Source: Flavisolibacter longurius (GTDB lineage Bacteria > Bacteroidota > Bacteroidia > Chitinophagales > Chitinophagaceae). From it: a stretch of 64,000 nt of DNA. The translations under genes and the position numbers were made by a program. Position 1 is the stretch's first letter, and each line of letters starts with the position of its first letter. The stretch lies in contig JABUMY010000001.1 of the NCBI GenBank assembly GCA_013327885.1, positions 62,001 through 126,000 of the forward strand, in the 5' to 3' direction. The notes under the pieces were generated by a model. That model did not search any database and was not told where the DNA came from. It worked only from the letters and a program-made list of their open reading frames with translations. This document shows, one piece after another, positions 24,908 to 31,849 of the stretch.

Positions 24908-26458
24908 ATGAGAAGAACAATTTTCCTATTCCTCCTTTTTGTTACTGCGCAGACACTCACCGCACAGAACAAGGATGCAGTGATGGTGCAGCAGATCGTT
25001 CGCGAAGCCACCGAAAACTCGCAGCTAAAAACACTGGGTCACCAATTGATGGACGGCATTGGTCCACGCCTGGTGGGCACGCCCAAAATGAAGCAGGCCC
25101 ACGACTGGGCTGTTGCCACCTACAAAAGCTGGGGTATTGAAGCCCGCAACGAGCAATGGGGCGAGTGGCGTGGCTGGGAGCGTGGCATCAGCCATATTGA
25201 TATGGTGGCGCCCTGGGTGAAAACACTCGAAGGAACCCAACTGGCTTGGAGCCCTTCTACCAAAGGCAAAAGCGTGGTGGGTGAAACTATCCTGCTGCCT
25301 GATGTTGCCGACTCCGTAGCATTTGCCGCCTGGCTGCCGGCTGTAAAAGGAAAATTTGTACTTGTTTCCATGGAGCAGCTTACCGGCCGTCCCGATTATA
25401 ACTGGGAAGAATTTGCTACCAAGGAATCGCTGGAGCGTATGAAAAAAGAAAGAACAGCGCAAACCGAAGCCTGGCGTAAAAAAATGCAGGGCATTGGCCT
25501 TACCGGCCGCGCTTTGCACCTGGCGTTGGAGAACGCTGGTGCTGTGGGCATTGTACAAAGCTATTGGAGCAATGGCTTTGGCGTGAACAAGATCTTTGGT
25601 GCCAATACCAAAAAGATCCCTACCGTTGATCTTTCCCTGGAAGATTATGGCCTGCTTTCCCGCCTCACCGCATCCGGACAAAAACCAAAGATCAGCGTTC
25701 GTGCCGATTCAAAAGAATTAGGCGTGGTACCAACCTTCAATACCGTTGCCGAGATCAGGGGAACGGAAAAGCCGGAAGAATACGTTATGCTTTCGGCGCA
25801 TTTTGATTCGTGGGATGGCGGCACCGGTGCTACCGACAACGCCACCGGCACGCTGGTGATGATGGAAGCCATGCGTCTTTTAAAGAAGTTTTATCCCAAT
25901 CCAAAGCGTACCATTCTTGTTGGCCACTGGGGCAGCGAAGAGCAGGGGCTGAATGGCTCCAGAGCCTTTGTAGAAGACCAACCGAAAATTGTAGAAGGCC
26001 TGCAGGCTCTCTTCAACCAAGACAACGGCACAGGCAGAGTGGTGAATATTTCCGGGCAGGGTTTCCTGCATGCGTATGAATTTATCAATCGCTGGCTCGC
26101 CAAAGTGCCCGACTCTATTCGTACCCATATTCAAACCTCTTTCCCCGGTTCACCCGGCGGTGGCGGCTCTGATTTTGCATCGTTTGTAGCAGCCGGTGCT
26201 CCCGGATTTTCGCTGAGCTCACTGGGATGGTCATACGGAAATTATACCTGGCATACCAACCGCGATACGTACGACAAGATCGTTTGGGACGATGTACGCA
26301 ACAACGCCATCTTAACGGCCATCCTGGCTTACATGGCCAGCGAAGACCCGCAGAAAACGCCAAGAGACAAAAGCATTCTTCCTGTCAATCCCCGCACGGG
26401 TGAAAAAGGCAGCTGGCCTGTTCAGCGCAAAGCCACACGCAAAGGCGGACTGGATTAA
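24908..26458 (+). CDS. Secreted M28 family aminopeptidase with PA-like insert
   Basis: A 516-residue zinc aminopeptidase. Signal peptide at residues 1-19 (QTLTAQ). After a first alpha/beta segment (LGHQLMDGIGPRLVGTPKMKQAHDWA, typical of M28), a protease-associated-like insert spans about 110-270. The catalytic core follows: SAHFDSWDGGTGATDNATGT supplies the first His and the bridging Asp, GHWGSEEQGLNGS supplies the catalytic and metal-binding Glu, a later Asp appears in FNQDNGTG, and the last His in YTWHTNRDTYDK. The site is complete. It is transcribed away from the S9 peptidase, so the two may share a regulatory region. Confidence 0.95.
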   Translation: MRRTIFLFLLFVTAQTLTAQNKDAVMVQQIVREATENSQLKTLGHQLMDGIGPRLVGTPKMKQAHDWAVATYKSWGIEARNEQWGEWRGWERGISHIDMVAPWVKTLEGTQLAWSPSTKGKSVVGETILLPDVADSVAFAAWLPAVKGKFVLVSMEQLTGRPDYNWEEFATKESLERMKKERTAQTEAWRKKMQGIGLTGRALHLALENAGAVGIVQSYWSNGFGVNKIFGANTKKIPTVDLSLEDYGLLSRLTASGQKPKISVRADSKELGVVPTFNTVAEIRGTEKPEEYVMLSAHFDSWDGGTGATDNATGTLVMMEAMRLLKKFYPNPKRTILVGHWGSEEQGLNGSRAFVEDQPKIVEGLQALFNQDNGTGRVVNISGQGFLHAYEFINRWLAKVPDSIRTHIQTSFPGSPGGGGSDFASFVAAGAPGFSLSSLGWSYGNYTWHTNRDTYDKIVWDDVRNNAILTAILAYMASEDPQKTPRDKSILPVNPRTGEKGSWPVQRKATRKGGLD

Positions 26459-26477
26459 GTGATTCTTGAATAAATGG

Positions 26478-26518
26478 AACTGGAGAAGCAGGAACCGTTC
26501 TGCTTCTCCAGTTTTTTT
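26478..26518 (+). terminator. Rho-independent terminator
   Basis: AACTGGAGAAGCAG (26478-26491) and CTGCTTCTCCAGTT (26500-26513) form a perfect 14-bp stem followed by a T-run, 19 bp after the M28 stop codon. Confidence 0.93.
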
Positions 26519-26555
26519 ATCGGGATCTTTGTCCTCGCAACGATAAACAGCTTGT

Positions 26556-26948
26556 ATGAAAATTGCCCGCATCAAAGAAACCTGCCTTTATATAACGGAC
26601 CTGCAACGGACAAAGGAATTTTATACAGAAACCATCGGCCTACCCTTGCTTTCCTTCGTCAACGGCCGCCATGTGTTTTTTCGTGCCGGTGAGTCGGTGC
26701 TGCTTTGTTTTGTTGCCGCTGTTACCGAAAAAGAAAAAGAGCTGCCGCCACACGGCGCAAGGGGATTTATTCATTTTGCGTTTGAAGTGGAGAAAGAAGA
26801 ATACGACAACGCACTGCAGAATATAAAAACGATTGGTGTCTCCATTCTGCACGAACACACCTGGAAAGCCGGCTTACGCTCATTTTATTTTCACGATCCC
26901 GATGGCAACCTGCTGGAGGTGATAGAGGAAGGGTTGTGGGAAGCGTGA
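26556..26948 (+). CDS. VOC family (glyoxalase/dioxygenase-fold) protein
   Basis: A 130-residue single-unit vicinal-oxygen-chelate protein. It has the two beta-alpha-beta-beta-beta modules: KETCLYITDLQRTKEFYTETIGLPLL, then HIAFEV-like FIHFAFEVEKEEYDNALQNIK and a C-terminal RSFYFHDPDGNLLEVIEEG. The His in FIHFAF and the Glu in NLLEV are in metal-ligand positions; the first-strand ligand position is not His, so metal use is uncertain. Members include glyoxalase I, fosfomycin resistance proteins and ring-cleaving dioxygenases; substrate here is unknown. It stands alone, between two intergenic repeats. Confidence 0.9.
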   Translation: MKIARIKETCLYITDLQRTKEFYTETIGLPLLSFVNGRHVFFRAGESVLLCFVAAVTEKEKELPPHGARGFIHFAFEVEKEEYDNALQNIKTIGVSILHEHTWKAGLRSFYFHDPDGNLLEVIEEGLWEA

Positions 26949-27023
26949 GGGAGTTTACAAGTTCGCAAGTTGAAAGGCTCATACAAGCTATTGTAAAATG
27001 GATTGAAGTACAGTGACACTATT

Positions 27024-27065
27024 GTCTCACGTCTGGCGTTTCTCGTCTCTCGTCTGTCGTCTCCC
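27024..27065. repeat. Degenerate 7-bp tract, units GTCTNNC, overlapping a coding end
   Basis: Units GTCTCAC, GTCTGGC, GTTTCTC, GTCTCTC, GTCTGTC, GTCTCCC. The stop codon and last 12 or so codons of the TMEM220 gene lie within the tract, which encodes its polar tail. Confidence 0.88.
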
Positions 27066-27428
27066 GTTCCGCAGCCAGATGGTGTTTGCCGTTAAGGCAA
27101 TGAGGAGCAGCGCCAGCCCGAAAAATTCCCTTGTTTCTTCGATCCAGGGTTTGGTGGCTTTCATGCTTTGCACAATGTTTTCGGCATCGTGGTCCTGCAT
27201 CCAGCTCAACACGCCGTCCTTGTCAACAAAAAGAAAAACAGCGTAAGCAACATACACAACAAACCCAAGCGTGTATAACGGTTTGCTATAGACTTTTTGC
27301 GCCGCCTTGTAGCAAAGAAAAGCGCCATACAAATAAAGCGGTATCCAGATGTAAGGATCAGGATCGTTGTACTGCAGGGCGGCCGACAATACAAACAGCA
27401 CCACAAAAAAGATATTCAAGGCTTTCAT
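27027..27428 (-). CDS. TMEM220-like four-helix membrane protein
   Basis: A 133-residue membrane protein with four predicted helices (about residues 4-18, 26-45, 50-66, 97-115). The short motif ALQYNDPDPYIWIPLYLYGAF between helices 1 and 2, and KPWIEETREFFGLALLL near the end, match the TMEM220 family, which is shared with eukaryotes and has no known function. The last residues (GRRQTRDEKRQT) are encoded by a 7-bp repeat tract and are probably not part of the conserved domain; an ancestral stop codon may have been replaced by the repeat. Confidence 0.88.
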   Translation of the reverse strand: MKALNIFFVVLFVLSAALQYNDPDPYIWIPLYLYGAFLCYKAAQKVYSKPLYTLGFVVYVAYAVFLFVDKDGVLSWMQDHDAENIVQSMKATKPWIEETREFFGLALLLIALTANTIWLRNGRRQTRDEKRQT

Positions 27429-27617
27429 TGCTGCATTTTGTTTTGGCGAGAATGGCGTTGAAGGTAGTTCTTGGCGGCTGCAAAATAACCATCTTGCCCG
27501 TTTGGTTTTAGGTGAACAGACCGGCCGTTGCCGCCTGGCCTTATATTTTATGCAATGGTTGGCGGAAACGGACTATTTTGCAAGAATATCACAAAGCAAC
27601 AACATACCCCACTGAAC

Positions 27618-28199
27618 ATGGCATTACTGGAAAAACACCTGTTTGTTGACGACTCAACAATTCCCGGCGCAGGCAAAGGACTTTTTACAAAGAAAGACAT
27701 TGAAAAAGGAACCCGCATTGTAGAATACAAAGGACGCCGCACCACCTGGAAAGAAGTAAAGAACGACAGCGACAACTACTACATCTACACCATCAACCGC
27801 AACAATGTTATTGATGCGCAGAAAACGCTTTCGGCGCTCGCCCGTTATGCCAACGATGCCCGTGGTTTTGTAAAGGTGAAAGGCCTTAACAACAATTGTG
27901 TGTATGTCAATGATGGCAACCGTGCTTTTATTGAGTCGGTAAAAGACATCCCGGCTGGCGCCGAGATCTTTGTGGATTATACCCAGGATTACTGGAAGGT
28001 GCTAAAGGAAAACCTGCGGGCTGAAAAGCAGCGGGAAAAAGAAGAAGCCAAAAAGCAATTGCTGGCGCAGAAGAAAAATTCGCCTGCGAAAAGGGGGCTT
28101 GCTAAAAAAGCAACGGGTAAAAAAGAGTCTGCTAAAAAACCAGCGAAAAGTGCTGTGTCAAAAAAGACCGGTGCGAAAAAGAAGGCAACTTCAAAATAA
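27618..28199 (+). CDS. SET domain protein with lysine-rich tail
   Basis: A 193-residue predicted lysine methyltransferase. The SET domain covers about residues 5-125: STIPGAGKGLFTKKDIEKGTRIVEYKG at the start (SAM-binding Gly-x-Gly type), ARYANDARG followed by NNNCVYVNDGNRAFIESVKDIPAGAEIFVDYTQDYW, where the asparagines, DIPAGAEIFVDY and the final Tyr are in expected catalytic positions. Residues 130-193 form a tail of AKK/PAK/SAKK repeats resembling histone H1-like bacterial proteins, which suggests DNA association. Bacterial SET proteins methylate histone-like or ribosomal proteins; the target here is unknown and might be its own tail. The ATG at 27618 begins just before the domain. Confidence 0.92.
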   Translation: MALLEKHLFVDDSTIPGAGKGLFTKKDIEKGTRIVEYKGRRTTWKEVKNDSDNYYIYTINRNNVIDAQKTLSALARYANDARGFVKVKGLNNNCVYVNDGNRAFIESVKDIPAGAEIFVDYTQDYWKVLKENLRAEKQREKEEAKKQLLAQKKNSPAKRGLAKKATGKKESAKKPAKSAVSKKTGAKKKATSK

Positions 28200-28359
28200 A
28201 AAGCAAAGAGAAACAGCTTGGTGAGATATTGGTTTCCTGTCCGTGAACTTCTGTTGTTGCGCACAGGGGCTGTTCATTGCACCACCGAATGAAAATAACA
28301 AGTGCTGCAAGCCGGTGTGCGGTTTAGCTTTTAACAGAAGCCAGCTATCGGTTCATGCC

Positions 28360-28396
28360 AAAACAAAAGGTCCTTACTGTAAGGACCTTTTGTTTT
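28360..28396. terminator. Bidirectional rho-independent terminator
   Basis: AAAACAAAAGGTCCTTA (28360-28376), a 3-nt loop, and the perfect complement TAAGGACCTTTTGTTTT (28380-28396). It lies between the convergent SET-domain gene and mutL. Confidence 0.93.
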
Positions 28397-28446
28397 CGGG
28401 CAATTTATTATTCGATGAGAGATGCTTCTTTTCTGCGTCATCTTAG

Positions 28447-30276
28447 TTACAAAAACATTTTTTCCAACTGGTTTTTCTGGAATTCAACATAGGTCGGTCG
28501 GCCCGATGCGGTTGCATTCGGCTGCCGGCAATTGAACAGGTCTTCCACCAGTTGCGTCATTTCTTTTTCTGCCAGTGCGGTTCCGGCCTTTACCGCTTGC
28601 TGCCAGGCCACGGTGCGCAGCAGGAGTTCCCGGCGGGGCAGTTTCAATTCGCTGCTGAAATGTTTGTAGTGCTCCAGGATGTTTTCCAGCGCCGCTTTTT
28701 CGTTGCCGGTCACCACATCAGCCGGTGTGCCCTGAATCACGAATGTGTTGCGGCCAAAGGGCTCAATGGTATAACCCATCTTTTGCAGGTCGGGAAGCAA
28801 CTCGGTGAGCAGCACGGCGTCTTGCGGCGTCAGTTCAATGGACACGGGGAAAAGACTTTGCTGCGTGGCAACAGGCCGTCCCAGTGTAGCAGCTTCCAGC
28901 CGTTCATAGATGATCCGCTCATGGGCCGCCTGCTGATGAATAAGGTAAAACTTGTCGGAGGCCGGCAAAAGAATATAGGTGTTGAAAACCTGGGTAGGCG
29001 TAGCCGTGAGTGGTGAGTGGTGCGTGGTGAGTTGAACCGGCTCTTCCAGGGAAACATCCTGCATCTGCATCAACTGTTTGGTGAGCGACACAAAACCAGA
29101 AGGGTTCTCTTTATTCACCGGTGACCACTCACCACTCACCACTTTGTGGGCCTGGTTAGCCTCTGTAAAGGCACGAAAGATCGTGGACGATTGCGTGGCC
29201 AGTTGTTCTCTTTCTGTAAAGGGTTTTTGCACCGCGTCCAAGCCCTGGATGGAAGCATCAAGGTTAAAGTCGAGTGTAGGTGTAATGCTGAACTGCGCCA
29301 GCGCATGCTTTACCGCCGCCTGTACAAACGCATACACGATCTTTTCGTCTTCAAACTTGATTTCCTGCTTGGTGGGGTGAACATTTACATCGATCTGCGT
29401 AGGATCAAGGTCAATGAACAGGACATAAGCAGGGAATGAATCCTGCGGAATCAGATCTTGATAAGCATGCATGATGGCATGGTGCAGGTAGCCGCTTTTG
29501 ATAAAGCGGTTGTTGACAAAAAAGTATTGGTCGCCCCGCGTTTTTTTGGCCGTTTCGGGCTTACCGATAAAGCCGTATACATTCAGGTAATCGGTGTTTT
29601 CTTTTACCGACACCAGCTTTGCGCTGTAATTGGTGCCAAGCAGTTGCACAATGCGCTGCTTCAGGCTTCCGCCTTCGAGGTAAAACAATTGCTGGCCATT
29701 GCTGGTCAGCGAAAAAAACACGGCCGGAAACGCCAGCGCCACCCGGATGAACTCATCGATGACATGACGCATTTCAGCGGCATTGCTTTTTAAAAAGTTT
29801 CGCCGCGCCGGCACGTTAAAGAAAAGATTTTTCATGCTGATGCTCGTGCCCACCGGCGCCGCCACGGGAGTTTGCGCTTTCACCAGGCTGTTCTCTATTT
29901 CAATGCAGGTGCCCACTTCGTCCTGCTGGCGGCGGGTTCGCAGCTCAACCTGCGCCACGGCCGCAATAGAGGCCAGTGCCTCGCCACGGAAACCCATGGT
30001 GCGGATGTGAAACAGGTCGTCGATATTTTTGATCTTGGAAGTGGCGTGCCGCTCAAAGCACATGCGGGCATCGGTTTCGCTCATGCCGGCACCGTTGTCG
30101 ATGACCTGGATGAGCGCCTTGCCGGCATCGTTCAGAAATAATTTGATCTCGGTAGCGCCGGCGTCCACCGCGTTTTCCAGCAACTCTTTTACGGCGCTGG
30201 CCGGACGCTGGATCACCTCGCCGGCAGCGATCTGGTTGGCAATGTTATCCGGAAGCAATACAATTCTATCAGCCAC
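28447..30276 (-). CDS. mutL: DNA mismatch repair protein MutL
   Basis: A 609-residue MutL that couples mismatch recognition by MutS to strand removal. The GHKL ATPase domain (residues 1-330) is complete: LPDNIANQIAAGEV, ELLENAVDAGA (motif I), DNGAGM (motif II), FRGEALASI and TRGDQYFFVNNRFI. The linker (about 376-424) contains two 7-bp repeat tracts in opposite orientation that remain in frame. In the C-terminal domain the endonuclease motif DQHAxxE is altered to HQQAAHERIIYE, the ACR motif reads VAWQQAVKAG, and the CPHGRP motif is reduced to SGRPT. Nicking activity is therefore doubtful. Translation starts at GTG (30274-30276), as no nearby ATG fits the conserved N-terminus. Confidence 0.96.
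   Translation of the reverse strand: MADRIVLLPDNIANQIAAGEVIQRPASAVKELLENAVDAGATEIKLFLNDAGKALIQVIDNGAGMSETDARMCFERHATSKIKNIDDLFHIRTMGFRGEALASIAAVAQVELRTRRQQDEVGTCIEIENSLVKAQTPVAAPVGTSISMKNLFFNVPARRNFLKSNAAEMRHVIDEFIRVALAFPAVFFSLTSNGQQLFYLEGGSLKQRIVQLLGTNYSAKLVSVKENTDYLNVYGFIGKPETAKKTRGDQYFFVNNRFIKSGYLHHAIMHAYQDLIPQDSFPAYVLFIDLDPTQIDVNVHPTKQEIKFEDEKIVYAFVQAAVKHALAQFSITPTLDFNLDASIQGLDAVQKPFTEREQLATQSSTIFRAFTEANQAHKVVSGEWSPVNKENPSGFVSLTKQLMQMQDVSLEEPVQLTTHHSPLTATPTQVFNTYILLPASDKFYLIHQQAAHERIIYERLEAATLGRPVATQQSLFPVSIELTPQDAVLLTELLPDLQKMGYTIEPFGRNTFVIQGTPADVVTGNEKAALENILEHYKHFSSELKLPRRELLLRTVAWQQAVKAGTALAEKEMTQLVEDLFNCRQPNATASGRPTYVEFQKNQLEKMFL
29005..29032. repeat. 7-bp tract inside mutL, unit near GGTGAGT
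   Basis: Units CGTGAGT, GGTGAGT, GGTGCGT, GGTGAGT. Same word family as the intergenic tract at 1903. It encodes part of the disordered MutL linker. Confidence 0.88.
29121..29148. repeat. 7-bp tract inside mutL, unit CTCACCA (inverted partner of 29005)
   Basis: Units GTGACCA, CTCACCA, CTCACCA, CTTTGTG. It is the reverse complement of the TGGTGAG word at 29005, about 90 bp away within the same linker. Confidence 0.85.
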
Positions 30277-30389
30277 AAGTAATCTCCTTAGGTCTCAAAA
30301 ATAGGGGATGGGCGCCGATTGGGGAAGAATAAGGGATAATCCGTAGCGCTGCAAACTTTTTCCACAATTGCTTTTAGATTCCTGGGGTG

Positions 30390-30401
30390 CGAATTATTTT
30401 G
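30390..30401 (+). promoter_or_regulatory. Possible -7 promoter element
   Basis: TTATTTTG at 30394-30401 matches TAnnTTTG at seven of eight positions, 20 bp before the lipoprotein start at 30422. The -33 element is poor (TTTT at 30372-30375). Confidence 0.35.
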
Positions 30402-30421
30402 CAGCCTAATCCTATCAAACT

Positions 30422-31036
30422 ATGAAAAACCTGGTGCCAAAAGCTGCACTGCTGTTGATGCTGTGGAGTACGGGCTGTAAAAAAGATGTCGCTTCTGAAA
30501 ATTTATCAACACCTTCTCTTTCTACTTCACCTTCCGGATTTGTACAATATGTGATTCCCAAAGGGGCGCATTATGCCAACGGCAACGACCTAAAGACCGT
30601 GGAAACGGATGCGCTGAAGTTTACGGTGCGTTTTGATTCATCGGCTGTTTACAAAACCACAGACCCGCACAACCAGTGGGACATTAACAAGCTTTACGGT
30701 TTTTCCGATAACGGGGCCGGGCATCACCAGTTCAGTGCCCGCATTGGCTGGCGGTGGAGCGAGGGAGCACTGCGACTGTTTGCCTATACCTATAACAATG
30801 CAGTTCGCGAGGAAAAAGAGATCGCTGCTGTTCCCATTGGTAAAGAGCTGCGCTGTGCCATTGCTGTTAGCAAGGGTGCTTATCTTTTTTCGGTAGAGGA
30901 CAAAAGCGTTTCCCTCCAGCGGTTGAGCACAACACCACTGGCCACCGGCTACCGGCTTTACCCGTATTTTGGTGGGGATGAAACGGCGCCGCATGAAGTG
31001 CGTATCTGGATCCGGGAGGAGAAGCAGGGGAGTTGA
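30422..31036 (+). CDS. Predicted lipoprotein, beta-rich, unknown
   Basis: A 204-residue lipoprotein with lipobox cysteine at about residue 19 (STGCKK). After a Ser/Thr-rich linker, a beta-sandwich-like domain follows: ALKFTVRFDSSAVYKT, DINKLYGFSDNGAGHHQFSARIGWRW, ALRLFAYTYNNAVREEKEIAAVPIGKELRCAI and a closing YRLYPYFGGDETAPHEVRIWIRE. The YPYFGGDExAPH segment and alternating aromatics resemble concanavalin/laminin-G-like sugar-binding domains in Bacteroidota lipoproteins, but I cannot name a family. It is a single gene, divergent from mutL. Confidence 0.75.
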   Translation: MKNLVPKAALLLMLWSTGCKKDVASENLSTPSLSTSPSGFVQYVIPKGAHYANGNDLKTVETDALKFTVRFDSSAVYKTTDPHNQWDINKLYGFSDNGAGHHQFSARIGWRWSEGALRLFAYTYNNAVREEKEIAAVPIGKELRCAIAVSKGAYLFSVEDKSVSLQRLSTTPLATGYRLYPYFGGDETAPHEVRIWIREEKQGS

Positions 31037-31049
31037 GCTGCGGGAGAGA

Positions 31050-31085
31050 GGTTAATAAGTTGATTGGTTGATAAGTTAATAGGTA
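31050..31085. repeat. Degenerate 8-bp tract, units like GGTTAATA
   Basis: Units GGTTAATA, AGTTGATT, GGTTGATA, AGTTAATA and a partial GGTAGG. This is the one tract in the window whose best period is 8 instead of 7. Confidence 0.7.
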
Positions 31086-31243
31086 GGAAAGTTTATGGGT
31101 TGCGGGATAAGTGGTGGTGATATTCTAACTGGTGGGTTTTTCTTTCTTACTTCATTTGTAGGATTTAATTTTTCTTTAGAGGGCAGTTGTGTTGCCGTCT
31201 ATTGCGATAGCGGGTAGCGGGGTTGCTGCTTTGGTAAAACCGC

Positions 31244-31278
31244 TTGCCTGTTGCAGATTGCTTGTTGCCCATTACATT
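31244..31278. repeat. Degenerate 7-bp tract, units beginning TTGC
   Basis: Units TTGCCTG, TTGCAGA, TTGCTTG, TTGCCCA, TTACATT, located 62 bp before the rpiB start. Confidence 0.7.
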
Positions 31279-31315
31279 TTGACGTTCTCTTTTCCCTTCG
31301 CCACCCTTCCTTCCC

Positions 31316-31323
31316 TACATTTG
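31316..31323 (+). promoter_or_regulatory. -7 promoter element for rpiB
   Basis: TACATTTG, an exact match to TAnnTTTG, 17 bp before the ATG. No TTTG lies at the usual -33 distance. Confidence 0.5.
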
Positions 31324-31339
31324 TACAAATTCGTTCGCA

Positions 31340-31795
31340 ATGGATGCTTTATTTGACCTGTCTAAGCCAATTGCTGTTGGCGCCGATCATGCAGGGTTTG
31401 GGTACAAATCAGAGATCATTTCTTTTCTCCAGGAAAAAGGCTTGCCGGTAAAAGACCTGGGTACCTATTCTGCTGATTCCACCGACTACCCCGATTTTGC
31501 CCACCCCGTGGCATCCTCCGTGGAAAGCGGCGAGGCTTCTTTCGGCATCCTGGTTTGCGGCAGCGCCAATGGTGTGGCCATTACCGCCAACAAACACCAG
31601 GGCATCCGTGCTGCTATCTGCTGGCTTCCCGAAATTGCCCAACTGGCCCGTCAGCACAATAACGCCAATGTGCTTTGCCTGCCCGCCCGTTTTGTGTCGG
31701 TAACAGAAGCCACCACTATGGTTGATACCTTTCTGACAACCGCCTTTGAAGGTGGCCGCCACGCTACCCGCGTCGGCAAGATCGCCTGCCTGTAA
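31340..31795 (+). CDS. rpiB: Ribose 5-phosphate isomerase B
   Basis: A 151-residue RpiB/LacAB-family sugar isomerase that interconverts ribose 5-phosphate and ribulose 5-phosphate in the non-oxidative pentose phosphate pathway. Diagnostic segments: GADHAGFGYKSEI, DSTDYPDFAHPVA, the active-site loop LVCGSANGVAITANKHQGIRAA with the catalytic Cys, and HNNANVLCLPARFV. The C-terminal FEGGRHATRVGKI contributes the phosphate-binding Arg/His. The loop has Ala where many homologues have Gly (CGSANG). The N-terminus carries about eight extra residues before the first strand. It lies 54 bp upstream of an M28 peptidase gene, with no functional link evident. Confidence 0.95.
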   Translation: MDALFDLSKPIAVGADHAGFGYKSEIISFLQEKGLPVKDLGTYSADSTDYPDFAHPVASSVESGEASFGILVCGSANGVAITANKHQGIRAAICWLPEIAQLARQHNNANVLCLPARFVSVTEATTMVDTFLTTAFEGGRHATRVGKIACL

Positions 31796-31849
31796 ACATT
31801 CTAACAGTAATTAACACGCTATCTCAACAACAAACCTCAAATTCGCCGC

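Larger units (their letters stand above)
31037..31339. other. Intergenic region with two short-period repeat tracts
   Basis: About 300 bp holding an 8-bp-period tract (31050-31085), a 7-bp-period tract (31244-31278), and the rpiB promoter element. No gene is seen. Confidence 0.65.
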
